From contig JAFGBP010000039.1 in NCBI GenBank assembly GCA_016933095.1, positions 1 to 24,132 on the forward strand: a DNA stretch of 24,132 nucleotides, read 5' to 3'. This document shows positions 15,053 through 22,225 of the stretch, one piece after another. Source of the DNA: Candidatus Woesearchaeota archaeon. Lineage in GTDB: Archaea; Nanobdellota; Nanobdellia; Woesearchaeales; SM23-78. The position numbers and the translations under genes are program-made. The notes beneath the pieces are model-generated. The model was not told where the DNA came from. It saw nothing but the letters and a program-made list of their open reading frames with translations, and made no database searches. Numbering within the stretch: the first letter of the stretch is position 1; each line of letters starts with the position of its first letter.

Positions 15053-15260
15053 ACTACCCGCGCTAAAGCGCGGAGCGTTAGCGTGGTAGGTTTGCGAAGA
15101 GGCGAAGCCTCTCGCACAAAGGAGCTTTGCTCCTTTTGGCTCAAAAATTAGCCGCGCTTCATCCATAAGCTAAAGCACATGGCTTTTGCGCGCTAATTTT
15201 TGTTGTAAAGCGTGTAACGCAATAGTAAGGATTCAGATTTTTGCAATGCAAACTTTTTTA
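15053..15260 (+). repeat. Intergenic hairpin array
   Basis: About 200 bp of dense inverted repeats with no coding potential. In order: CCGCGC-TAAA-GCGCGG, competing with a longer pairing of CGCTAA and TTAGCG closed by CTACC/GGTAG; GCGAAGAGGC-GAA-GCCTCTCGC; AAAGGAGC-TTT-GCTCCTTT; and a 14-bp stem AAAAATTAGC(C)GCGC with GCGCGCTAATTTTT, enclosing a 33-nt loop. A TATA-like TTTTTTAAAC for the next gene follows at about 15253-15262. It could be a structured RNA, a terminator region for the TPR gene, or a palindromic repeat element. Confidence 0.6.
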
Positions 15261-15296
15261 AACACTGATTCTGATGAATAAATATGAGGTGATATC

Positions 15297-15878
15297 ATGG
15301 CTTTATTCAAGGCTTATGATGCGAAAGTCGAAGTCAATGGAGAGACAGTGCTCTCAGTCGTGAAAGGCATGGGCAGCATGGAGAAGATGGGAATGGAGAT
15401 TCTGGTCGCCCACGGGATTAACAACCCAAAACCCGGCATGTGGTATTCCCAACAGTCATGGCTTGATGCCTTTAAGTACATCGCCAACAAGATAGGCGCT
15501 TCAACCCTAAAGAGCATTGGAAAGGCAATCCCGGAGAATGCTCAGTGGCCTCCAAGCGTGAACAACGTAGAGACGGCCTTGGCCTCCATAGACGTGGCTT
15601 ATCACATGAATCACAGGATTGGCTTGAAAGAGCTCTTTGATGCGCGCACAGGCCAAATGACTGAGGGTATCGGCCATTATGCTTTTGAAAAGACAGGGGA
15701 TCGCAGTGCAAAGGTAGTCTGTGATAATCCTTATCCTGATCCTTTTGACCAAGGGATAATAGAGTCAGCTGCAAAGAAGTTCGCCCAAACAGGCGAGATT
15801 GTCATCGTCAAGATTGATGAGATGGCCGGCACCAGGACGAAGGGCAGAGATAAGACCACTTTTCTTATCACTTGGTAA
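15297..15878 (+). CDS. Hypothetical protein, possible V4R/HNOB-fold domain
   Basis: 193-residue soluble protein with a strong ribosome site GAGGTGAT (15286-15293) before the ATG and a TATA-like box near 15257. The N-terminus reads as a strand (YDAKVEVNGETVLSVVKGMG), then a helical middle with the distinctive PGMWYSQQSWLDAFK, and IDVAYHMNHR. The C-terminal part has VCDNPYPDPFDQGIIES and ends TTFLITW. That ending, after a basic GTRTKGRDK, recalls the closing strand of V4R or heme-NO-binding-like sensor domains, so a ligand-binding role is possible but unproven. The usual cysteine before the final strand is a threonine here. It converges with the gene at 15930-16403 and is probably monocistronic. 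Confidence 0.7.
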   Translation: MALFKAYDAKVEVNGETVLSVVKGMGSMEKMGMEILVAHGINNPKPGMWYSQQSWLDAFKYIANKIGASTLKSIGKAIPENAQWPPSVNNVETALASIDVAYHMNHRIGLKELFDARTGQMTEGIGHYAFEKTGDRSAKVVCDNPYPDPFDQGIIESAAKKFAQTGEIVIVKIDEMAGTRTKGRDKTTFLITW

Positions 15879-15929
15879 ATCAGCAAATCGGGTTCAACAG
15901 GTAGAATAAACTGGTAGAATATTCAGGCA

Positions 15930-16403
15930 TTAGAAACCCTTGTAATCCTTAGCAATCTCGAACAGTTGCAAGAATTGCTTCCTAACAAGGGCATCTTCCT
16001 GAGAAGGGCCATAAGCACATGATTCAAGAGTGTGCATAATCTCAGGATTACCTCCAAAGCAGGAGGCCAAGGCATCTGCTGATCTTGCCAGAGCTCGAAA
16101 CGTTGACCGACCAAGCAGATTCAGCATCCACTCTTTTTTCAAGCGCGGCGCAAAGGATGCCCGGACCCGGTCACAGGCCAGAAGGTCATCGTCTAGCATT
16201 CGGCCGCTGATAGCCTCAAATTTATCCCTCGCTTCATAAGGTATGAGTGGGACTGTCCCTGCCTCTCCGTCTTTCTCTGGAAGAACGTAGGCCGGAACCC
16301 CTTTTGAATTTGTTTGAAGACCATAAAAATTCAAGAGCAGCTCTTGTGCACTTTTCTCTCTTTCAAATAATGCTGATTTTTTTGTAACCTTTTCTTCTAG
16401 CAT
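15930..16403 (-). CDS. Hypothetical protein
   Basis: 157-residue soluble protein that I do not recognise. I use the ATG at 16403 rather than 16427, because the ribosome site GGGGAGGGGAAG lies just upstream of it. The sequence is mostly helical and charged, with a Leu-rich first third (SAQELLLNFYGLQ) and a central RMLDDDLLACDRVRASFAPRLKKEW. A helix follows (STFRALARSADALASCF), and the tail is KQFLQLFEIAKDYKGF. It has no membrane segment or clear metal site; three cysteines are scattered. It lies downstream of lonB on the same strand, but a 216-nt AT-rich gap with its own TATA-like sequence (about 16434-16449) suggests separate transcription. Confidence 0.65.
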   Translation of the reverse strand: MLEEKVTKKSALFEREKSAQELLLNFYGLQTNSKGVPAYVLPEKDGEAGTVPLIPYEARDKFEAISGRMLDDDLLACDRVRASFAPRLKKEWMLNLLGRSTFRALARSADALASCFGGNPEIMHTLESCAYGPSQEDALVRKQFLQLFEIAKDYKGF

Positions 16404-16433
16404 CGCACTTCCCCTCCCCAAAACCATAATTAA

Positions 16434-16570
16434 ACATAATACTTAATAAGACTGTAAGACAGGGTGAAGATCTTGAAATTTAAATATGTTTGTAATTAAA
16501 TATGTTTGTAAAGATAATTGTAAAGTAAAGATAATTATGGATAATTATGATAAAGATAATTATGAATTAC
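16434..16570 (-). promoter_or_regulatory. AT-rich direct-repeat tract upstream of the 16403 gene
   Basis: Non-coding tract between lonB and the 16403 gene. TTAAATATGTTTGTAA is perfectly duplicated in tandem (16480-16495, 16496-16511). TAAAGATAATTATG occurs twice with a 25-bp period (16526-16539, 16551-16564) and a partial copy between. Several TATA-like sequences on the minus strand lie near 16434-16449. The repeats could be operator sites or simple AT-slippage products. Confidence 0.45.
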
Positions 16571-16619
16571 TGTAGAGATGATGGCAAAATTTGGAAGAAA
16601 GAAGTGCATCGGCTTCGGT

Positions 16620-18521
16620 TTACTGCTTGCCGTTGCTTGAAAGAATGGTCTTTAAGATTCCTTGATTTCCCTTCCATTCAAGGGCTTCCTTGAGAACCTG
16701 CCCTATCGTCTCAACAGGAACGATCTTAATCTTTGACAGCCTATCCTTGTCGATCACGATATCTTGCAGGTTGCTCTTGGGAACAAGGACTTTTGTAAGG
16801 CCAGCATCTATAGCAGCATCCACTTTCGAGGACACCCCGCCTATGGGAAGGACTTCTCCGCGCACGCTCAAGCTTCCGGTCATGGCGATGTCCTGCTTGA
16901 TAGGTATCTTCTTCAGGGCTGATATGATGCTCGTAGCGACTGCAATGGATGCAGAGTCTCCCTCGACTCCCTCGTACGTTTGCAGGAACTGGACGTAGAT
17001 GTCATACTTTCCCTTGATGTCCTCTCCGAAGTAACGTTTGATGATGGCTGAGACATTGGTCACGGCCTCTTTTGCTATCTCTCCCAGCTTTCCAGTCGCG
17101 ATTATGCTGTGCTCCTTCCCGCCAGGCGTTATCTCAGCCTCGATAGGCAGGATGATTCCTGAGTAACTGCTGCCGCCTCCTATGACAGCCAAGCCGTTCA
17201 CGCGCCCGACCTTTGTTCCCTTGGTGACTATGACCTCGTATTCCTTCTTGCGCTCAATGTACTTGTCAGCCATCTGCTCTTCAAGGCTTCGCGCAGTCTT
17301 CTTGGCCTTCAATATGTGCTTCTTCTCTACGACCTTAGCCCCTTCCTCAGATGCAATGTCTCCGGCCGCGCGTATCAAGCCACCAAGCTCCCTGAACCTG
17401 AGCGTAAGGTGACCTTTCCTGTTTGCCCTCCTCCTGGCTTCCTCCACGATGTAAAGCACAGCCTCTTTTGAGAAGTGAGGGATCTTCTTGTCCTTGACCA
17501 CTTCCTGGGCCACGAACTGGGCGATCTTCAACCTGTTGGTCTCGTCATCAGGCATGGTGTCCTTCATGTAGATCTCATAACCATAACCACGTATCCTGCT
17601 CCTGAGAGCAGGGTGCATATCCTTGATCGTTTCAGCGTTGCCAGCAGCGACGAGTATGAACTTGCAAGGAACCGCTTCTGTCCTCACCATGGCGCCGGCG
17701 CTCCTCTCGCTCTGCCCCGTTATAGAGTACTTTCCTTCCTGCACCGCAGTCAAAAGCTCCTGCTGGGTGTGCGGCTGGAGTGTCGCAATCTCGTCGACAA
17801 ACAAGACCCCCATATGAGCCTTGTGGATCATGCCGGCGACAATCCTCTCATGCGCAGGCGTACCCAGTCCTCCTGACTGGAACGGGTCGTGTAGCACGTC
17901 ACCAAGGAGCGCGCCAGCATGTGCTCCGGTTGCATCAAGGAAAGGCGCGTGCTCTTTCCTGAAATTATCAACTACAAGCTTCGGAGCACTTCCCTTGTCC
18001 ATGCGGTTCATCTTTGCGCCAAAGCTCATGAAGAACATGAAAGCCACGAGGAAGAACATTCCTCCGAGGAACATGCTCACGAAGATTATCGCGCCCACTG
18101 TGTGGCCATACTGCGTAGAGTAATGGTCGAACGCCCACCAAGGCGCGATCATAGCGATTAACAAGAGCACGAACATGATGATGTTCTGGAACTTCAACCC
18201 GCCTGCCGCCTGCATCCTGCCCTTTGATATGACTTCGCGGCCAGTGCCTGCAGGATAGCTCCTGATGAGCGGCATGTTCTCATCGTTAGGGTTGGCAAAC
18301 GCTAAGACGTCCACTAGCTTCTCTTTCGGCAAGAGTTCTGCCAAGGCCATTCCCAGCATGCTCTTTCCAGTGCCAGGCTCCCCTATGAGGAGGACGTGCC
18401 TTCGCTGGCGGCTAGCCTTCATTATCAGGTTGACTGCGTCTTCCTGGCCCACCACCTGATCGATGATCCTCTTCGAGGTCTTGATATCTGCAGTGGTCTT
18501 GAACTTGAACTCATCCTTCAT
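16620..18521 (-). CDS. lonB: Archaeal ATP-dependent Lon protease (LonB), membrane-bound
   Basis: 633-residue LonB, the membrane-anchored AAA+ protease of archaea that degrades unfolded and regulatory proteins at the cytoplasmic side of the membrane. Walker A GEPGTGKS is at 47-54. Two membrane helices are inserted in the ATPase domain at about 105-165 (IIMFVLLLIAMIAPWWAF, AIIFVSMFLGGMFFLVAFMFF), as is typical of LonB. Walker B is VLFVDEI. The C-terminal protease domain has the catalytic Ser523 in EGDSAS and Lys566 in GGVSSKV. I use the ATG at 18521 (18527 is possible). The frame extends to 18671, but the extension only translates repeat copy E and would start upstream of the TATA box at 18544-18551. 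Confidence 0.94.
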   Translation of the reverse strand: MKDEFKFKTTADIKTSKRIIDQVVGQEDAVNLIMKASRQRRHVLLIGEPGTGKSMLGMALAELLPKEKLVDVLAFANPNDENMPLIRSYPAGTGREVISKGRMQAAGGLKFQNIIMFVLLLIAMIAPWWAFDHYSTQYGHTVGAIIFVSMFLGGMFFLVAFMFFMSFGAKMNRMDKGSAPKLVVDNFRKEHAPFLDATGAHAGALLGDVLHDPFQSGGLGTPAHERIVAGMIHKAHMGVLFVDEIATLQPHTQQELLTAVQEGKYSITGQSERSAGAMVRTEAVPCKFILVAAGNAETIKDMHPALRSRIRGYGYEIYMKDTMPDDETNRLKIAQFVAQEVVKDKKIPHFSKEAVLYIVEEARRRANRKGHLTLRFRELGGLIRAAGDIASEEGAKVVEKKHILKAKKTARSLEEQMADKYIERKKEYEVIVTKGTKVGRVNGLAVIGGGSSYSGIILPIEAEITPGGKEHSIIATGKLGEIAKEAVTNVSAIIKRYFGEDIKGKYDIYVQFLQTYEGVEGDSASIAVATSIISALKKIPIKQDIAMTGSLSVRGEVLPIGGVSSKVDAAIDAGLTKVLVPKSNLQDIVIDKDRLSKIKIVPVETIGQVLKEALEWKGNQGILKTILSSNGKQ

Positions 18522-18543
18522 GAGCATTTGAAATGAAAGGTGG

Positions 18544-18551
18544 TTTATAAA
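18544..18551 (-). promoter_or_regulatory. TATA box of lonB, possibly bidirectional
   Basis: TTTATAAA, a near-perfect palindrome centred at about 18547. On the minus strand it sits about 26 nt before the LonB ATG at 18521, giving a leaderless transcript. On the plus strand the same spacing would start a transcript near 18573, at the left edge of repeat copy E. Confidence 0.55.
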
Positions 18552-18569
18552 GGTTGTCTTGAAGGGGGT

Positions 18570-18686
18570 TGCGTCCGGAAAGGCCGCACTGCGCAGTCTG
18601 GCAATTGAACAGGCAAAGGCTCTAGACTCGGTCAAACAGGATTGTTCTGGATCAGTACTGCGCGCGGCCAAGAGATTCGGGACGCA
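18570..18686 (+). repeat. Structured intergenic element, copy E
   Basis: 117-bp element between lonB and the divergent Cys-rich gene. The outer stem is TGCGTCC (18570-18576) with GGACGCA (18680-18686). The inner stem is GGCCGC (18582-18587), an ACT bulge, GCGCAGT (18591-18597), pairing with ACTGCGC then GCGGCC (18657-18669); then CTG with CAG, and an inner GGC/GTC hairpin with loop motif CTAGACTCG. This copy has the longest uninterrupted pairing in the family. It shares long stretches with copy D. Confidence 0.7.
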
Positions 18687-18703
18687 CTCTTAAAAGAGAG
18701 AAA

Positions 18704-18712
18704 CATTTATTA
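18704..18712 (+). promoter_or_regulatory. TATA box of the Cys-rich surface protein gene
   Basis: ATTTATTAA centred about 29 nt before the ATG at 18737. It supports that ATG over the in-frame one at 18713, which would lie inside the core promoter. Confidence 0.5.
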
Positions 18713-18736
18713 ATGAATTGTGCCAAAAAACCTCGT

Positions 18737-21646
18737 ATGAGGTTAAATCGGGTGGTGAGCAGCCAGTCTCTTGCATCAGTCTTTATCATGATGGCTTTAT
18801 TGTCCTCCTTCTTGCTGTCGGCAAGCCTTGTCTCGGCCCTGAGCTGCAAGTATGACAGCGACTGCCCCTCCCTGCTCTGCATGTATAACAAGTGCTGCGA
18901 GCCTTGGAAGACGAGCTGCGACGGCAACTACATCTTCCAGCATTACACAAATTGCAACGGGAGAGACACGACTTACTGCCCTAATGGATGCCAGTGGGTT
19001 AATGAGTACACTGCCCAGTGCAAGGCAACTACTTCTAGCTGTTCTTTCGAGGACTGTAACATAGGGCATTATCTGTGCAACTTGGAGCCTCCGAGCAAGA
19101 CTTACACTGTTCCCAGCGGGAAGACGTGCACTTACACCGGCATCATCAGGCAGAGCGAGTCCATAAACCAGTTCCCACCCACGTTCACTATCAGGGGCAA
19201 CGGATGCAACAAGGACATCCAGTTTCCAGGATGCGACCCTGTAAGCTACAGCGTCACGTGCAATCCAGGAACTGTAACCTTCGCCGCTAATGACAGCGCT
19301 TACTTCACAGTGACTGAGAGCTGCACTGGAGGCACTAACAGCTGTCCTTTTGGAGACTGCAACATGTGGCAGAACGGGGGGAACGGTCAGGGTTGCCAGG
19401 ACAAGAGCTACACCGTGCCCGCAGGCCAGAGTTGCACGTTCACAGGGACCATAAGGCAGAGTTCCAGCATCAACAAGTTCCCTCCTATTTTCAAGGTCAG
19501 GGGAAACGGGTGCAGCGTGGACGTCCCATTCCCAGGATGCGACGTATTTAATTGGCAGGCGACGTGCGGTGCCGGCACAGTCACATTCTCATCTGATGAC
19601 AGCGCGTATTATACAAGGACTGAGAGCTGCACTTCAAACCCTTACTGCGGAGACGGAAAGATTGATCCCGGCGAGGAGTGCGAGTATAATTCTCAGTGCA
19701 GCGACGGAAACCCTAACACGCAGGATACTTGCGTGAACTGCCAGTGCCAGCACACGAGCATTCCTTACTGTGGGGATGGCAATGTTGATCCTGGAGAGGA
19801 GTGCGAGGCAGACATCCACTGCAACGACAACAATCCCAGCACGCTTGATTATTGCGCGGGTTGCGTATGCTATCATGAGGATACGAGCTTTTGCGGCGAC
19901 GGAAACATCGACCCTGGAGAGGAGTGCGAGCTTCCGACCACAAACAACAATCCCAACTGCGTCCAGACACCGACGACAGAATGCCAGGGGCCAAGGAGAG
20001 GCGTAAGGGATGCTTATGGATATTGTGGCCTTTCATGCAGCTGTATTGATGACGCATTCGCTTATGCGTGCGTAGCAGGATCATGCGGCGCTGAGTGCGA
20101 TTCAAACAGCGATTGCAACGATGATGATCCTGGAACTATGGATGCGTGCAATAACCAGTGCGCGTGCGAGCATATTGACATTCCTTACTGTGGGGACGGC
20201 GACATTGACCCTGGAGAGCAGTGCGAAGATTCTGAGGACTGCGGTCCTGGGCAAGTATGTTCTGACTGCTGGTGCCACACAGGGCCTTATTGCGGGGACG
20301 GCAACCGGGACGAGGGCGAGGAGTGCGATTACGGAGTCGCGGTGAACGGCATACCTTGCGTCCCTCCGCTTAACGGCAGCTGCACATACTGCACTGACGA
20401 GTGCGAATGGAGAAACCTTACAGGAGGCGGCTGCGGCAATGGAATCGTGGAGTATGGGGAGCAGTGCGATGCCGGGGACCTTAACGGCAACATCTGCGAG
20501 CCTTTGTGCGATGACTTCTGCGCGTATTGTGACAGTACCTGCCAGGTGAACTACGTCGACGGACCGCCATGCTACACGCCGTGTGATAATTGCACGCCCA
20601 CGCCAGAACCTCCAAGCTATCCTTGCTATACTGGGAACTGCCCCATTCCTTATTACATCGGCTACACTCCAAGAGTCAGGGCGAGCATCTGCGGGGACGG
20701 CATAATAGGGATTGGTGAGGAGTGCGATGACGGTTATGATAATGGAATCGCCTGCAGCCCCGCGTGCAACGGCGCGTGCACTTATTGTGACGCCAACTGC
20801 CACAAGGTCGTGCTTGACGGCTCTCCTTGCGTCAGGACTGCAAGGCCTTGGGACGTAGGATCGACGAATCCTTGCAGAAAAGTGGCTTATCCAATTTATC
20901 AGGCAAAGCTTGATATTGTCTGCGACTCCTTCGGCCGGGATGTAACCCGCGAAGTGAACCTTAGCGATAACTTGTATGCAGTCCAGGAAGCCTGCAACAT
21001 GGATGCCAGCAACATATACCTTGACTTCATGGGGATTGTTCCCGGAGCCATTAGTAACATCAGCCTAGTGCTCGAGCATCGCGAGAAGAACGCGCACCTG
21101 AGGGTTGAATATTTGAAAGGAGATAGTTGGCTGCACCAGTGCAGCTTGGCAGCCGCGGCAAAGGACACGAGGGATGAGTGCGTGATAAAACTCGAGGACA
21201 TCGAGGACTTCTACAAGATACCGTTGAAGGTTAGGGTCCTTAGGTCGGGCAACGACGCGTCTGAATCCTTGGACCAGGCTTATCTTGAGGTGGAATACTG
21301 CCCCACGTCCATGAATTGCGGTGACGGCGTGATTGGCACCGGAGAGGAGTGCGACGACGGCAACCTCCTGAATGGCGATGGCTGCAGCGAGTTCTGCACT
21401 CGGGAGATACTCATGTGCGGAAACTGGGGTGCTTGCGTCGAAGGGAAGCAGACCCAGACATGTTTCTATGGCGACTCAGTGAGGGTGAATGTCAGGGGAT
21501 GCGGGAACGTGTTCTTCTTCGAGAACTTCCTCATAATCCTGCTGATAGTCCTGCTTGCACTGCTCATACTTTTCTTCCTGTTCTTCCCTGCATTCTACAT
21601 GGCAGCCAGGAAGAGGAAAGAGGAAGAGCGTAGAAAAAGAGAGTGA
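18737..21646 (+). CDS. Large Cys-rich surface protein with CGDG repeats
   Basis: 969-residue secreted protein anchored at both ends: an N-terminal signal peptide (hydrophobic core IMMALLSSFLLSASLVSAL) and a C-terminal membrane helix (about 927-954) followed by the basic tail KRKEEERRKRE. Two homologous modules of about 100 residues lie near 101-200 and 201-303, each with DCN, a TYTVP/SYTVP strand, CTYTG/CTFTG, RGNGC, FPGCD and DSAY...TESC. Next come eight CGDG/CGNG repeats with a GEECE/D motif, from C304 to C861, like the Cys-rich Asp/Gly repeats (DUF4215 type) of surface proteins, which probably bind calcium. A beta-rich domain precedes the last repeat, and a short WGACVEGKQTQTC motif follows it. 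The start at 18737 is set by the TATA box. It is an S-layer-like or adhesion protein; the exact role is unknown. Confidence 0.82.
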   Translation: MRLNRVVSSQSLASVFIMMALLSSFLLSASLVSALSCKYDSDCPSLLCMYNKCCEPWKTSCDGNYIFQHYTNCNGRDTTYCPNGCQWVNEYTAQCKATTSSCSFEDCNIGHYLCNLEPPSKTYTVPSGKTCTYTGIIRQSESINQFPPTFTIRGNGCNKDIQFPGCDPVSYSVTCNPGTVTFAANDSAYFTVTESCTGGTNSCPFGDCNMWQNGGNGQGCQDKSYTVPAGQSCTFTGTIRQSSSINKFPPIFKVRGNGCSVDVPFPGCDVFNWQATCGAGTVTFSSDDSAYYTRTESCTSNPYCGDGKIDPGEECEYNSQCSDGNPNTQDTCVNCQCQHTSIPYCGDGNVDPGEECEADIHCNDNNPSTLDYCAGCVCYHEDTSFCGDGNIDPGEECELPTTNNNPNCVQTPTTECQGPRRGVRDAYGYCGLSCSCIDDAFAYACVAGSCGAECDSNSDCNDDDPGTMDACNNQCACEHIDIPYCGDGDIDPGEQCEDSEDCGPGQVCSDCWCHTGPYCGDGNRDEGEECDYGVAVNGIPCVPPLNGSCTYCTDECEWRNLTGGGCGNGIVEYGEQCDAGDLNGNICEPLCDDFCAYCDSTCQVNYVDGPPCYTPCDNCTPTPEPPSYPCYTGNCPIPYYIGYTPRVRASICGDGIIGIGEECDDGYDNGIACSPACNGACTYCDANCHKVVLDGSPCVRTARPWDVGSTNPCRKVAYPIYQAKLDIVCDSFGRDVTREVNLSDNLYAVQEACNMDASNIYLDFMGIVPGAISNISLVLEHREKNAHLRVEYLKGDSWLHQCSLAAAAKDTRDECVIKLEDIEDFYKIPLKVRVLRSGNDASESLDQAYLEVEYCPTSMNCGDGVIGTGEECDDGNLLNGDGCSEFCTREILMCGNWGACVEGKQTQTCFYGDSVRVNVRGCGNVFFFENFLIILLIVLLALLILFFLFFPAFYMAARKRKEEERRKRE

Positions 21647-21802
21647 TCATGACGAGCAAGCCAAGCACCATCAGAAGTATAAACATAACAACCAGACCTT
21701 GATCGTATTCATGATGTATCTTGATGCTTACCTTATCATGAGACAATACGCGTCGTAGCCAAAATATTCCTATGATTTGATTGCGAGCTTGATGACGACG
21801 GC

Positions 21803-22165
21803 TCAGCCATCAATCTGCTCTATCTGTCCGGACTCTCCGCAGTAGAAGTAGCTCTTCCTGATCTTGCGCTCTTTTCTCAGCAACCTCTTCACTTTCATGA
21901 GCTGCTTCTTGGCCTTGACGATGCGATGGCTGCACTTCACCTCGTACGCGTCGCACTCCTCGCCCTTGAAGGCAAGGACGTCTATCTCTGCGACGAGGCT
22001 TCGCTTGTTAGGGGAATGCCTCTTCCTCTTCGAGGACGTGCGCTTGGCATAGAGCGGTATGTTCCGGAGAATGACGTCGTAGCGAGGCTCAATGCGCCGG
22101 CAGAGGGCCTCGACGTATTGGTCGTGCTTGTTTGGCTCGTCTATTTTAACCGCACCGCCTTTTAT
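21803..22165 (-). CDS. PD-(D/E)XK nuclease-like protein, unusual start or frameshifted
   Basis: A continuous minus-strand frame of about 113-120 codons encodes a compact nuclease-like protein. Its key part is AEIDVLAFKGEECDAYEVKCSH: Asp then E-x-K on the following strand, the PD-(D/E)XK active-site pattern, with HDQYVEALCRRIE upstream giving the first conserved acid. The tail is KAKKQLMKVKRLLRKERK then FYCGESGQIEQ. No ATG, GTG or TTG is in frame before the catalytic region. Candidates are ATA 22165 (near the start predicted from a TATA-like TTTAAA at 22191-22196), ATA 22144 (after GGCGGTG), or the ATG at 22173, which a one-base change would join in frame. It may be a pseudogene, a base-call error, or a rare start. 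Confidence 0.6.
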   Translation of the reverse strand: MKGGAVKIDEPNKHDQYVEALCRRIEPRYDVILRNIPLYAKRTSSKRKRHSPNKRSLVAEIDVLAFKGEECDAYEVKCSHRIVKAKKQLMKVKRLLRKERKIRKSYFYCGESGQIEQIDG

Positions 22166-22225
22166 GGTATCATCTCTGGTGGAGGTTGCTTTTAAAGATT
22201 TCGCACTACAGCACTGCAGGGATGA

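Noticed and set aside
15053..15260. CRISPR array
   Set aside because: The hairpins differ from one another and there are no regular direct repeats with unique spacers.
18528..18671. N-terminal extension of LonB
   Set aside because: The frame stays open through repeat copy E, and copy D on the minus strand encodes nearly the same peptide, but this comes from shared repeat DNA. The LonB promoter and ATG lie downstream, so the extension is not coding.
21564..21746. Minus-strand 60-codon frame with a hydrophobic stretch, TTG start
   Set aside because: Half of it is antisense to the membrane helix of the Cys-rich protein, which naturally gives hydrophobic codons. It has no promoter or ribosome site that I can see.
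21864..22195. Plus-strand frames at 21864-22052 and 21926-22195
   Set aside because: They are antisense to the PD-(D/E)XK-like gene, which shows motif-level protein conservation on the other strand.
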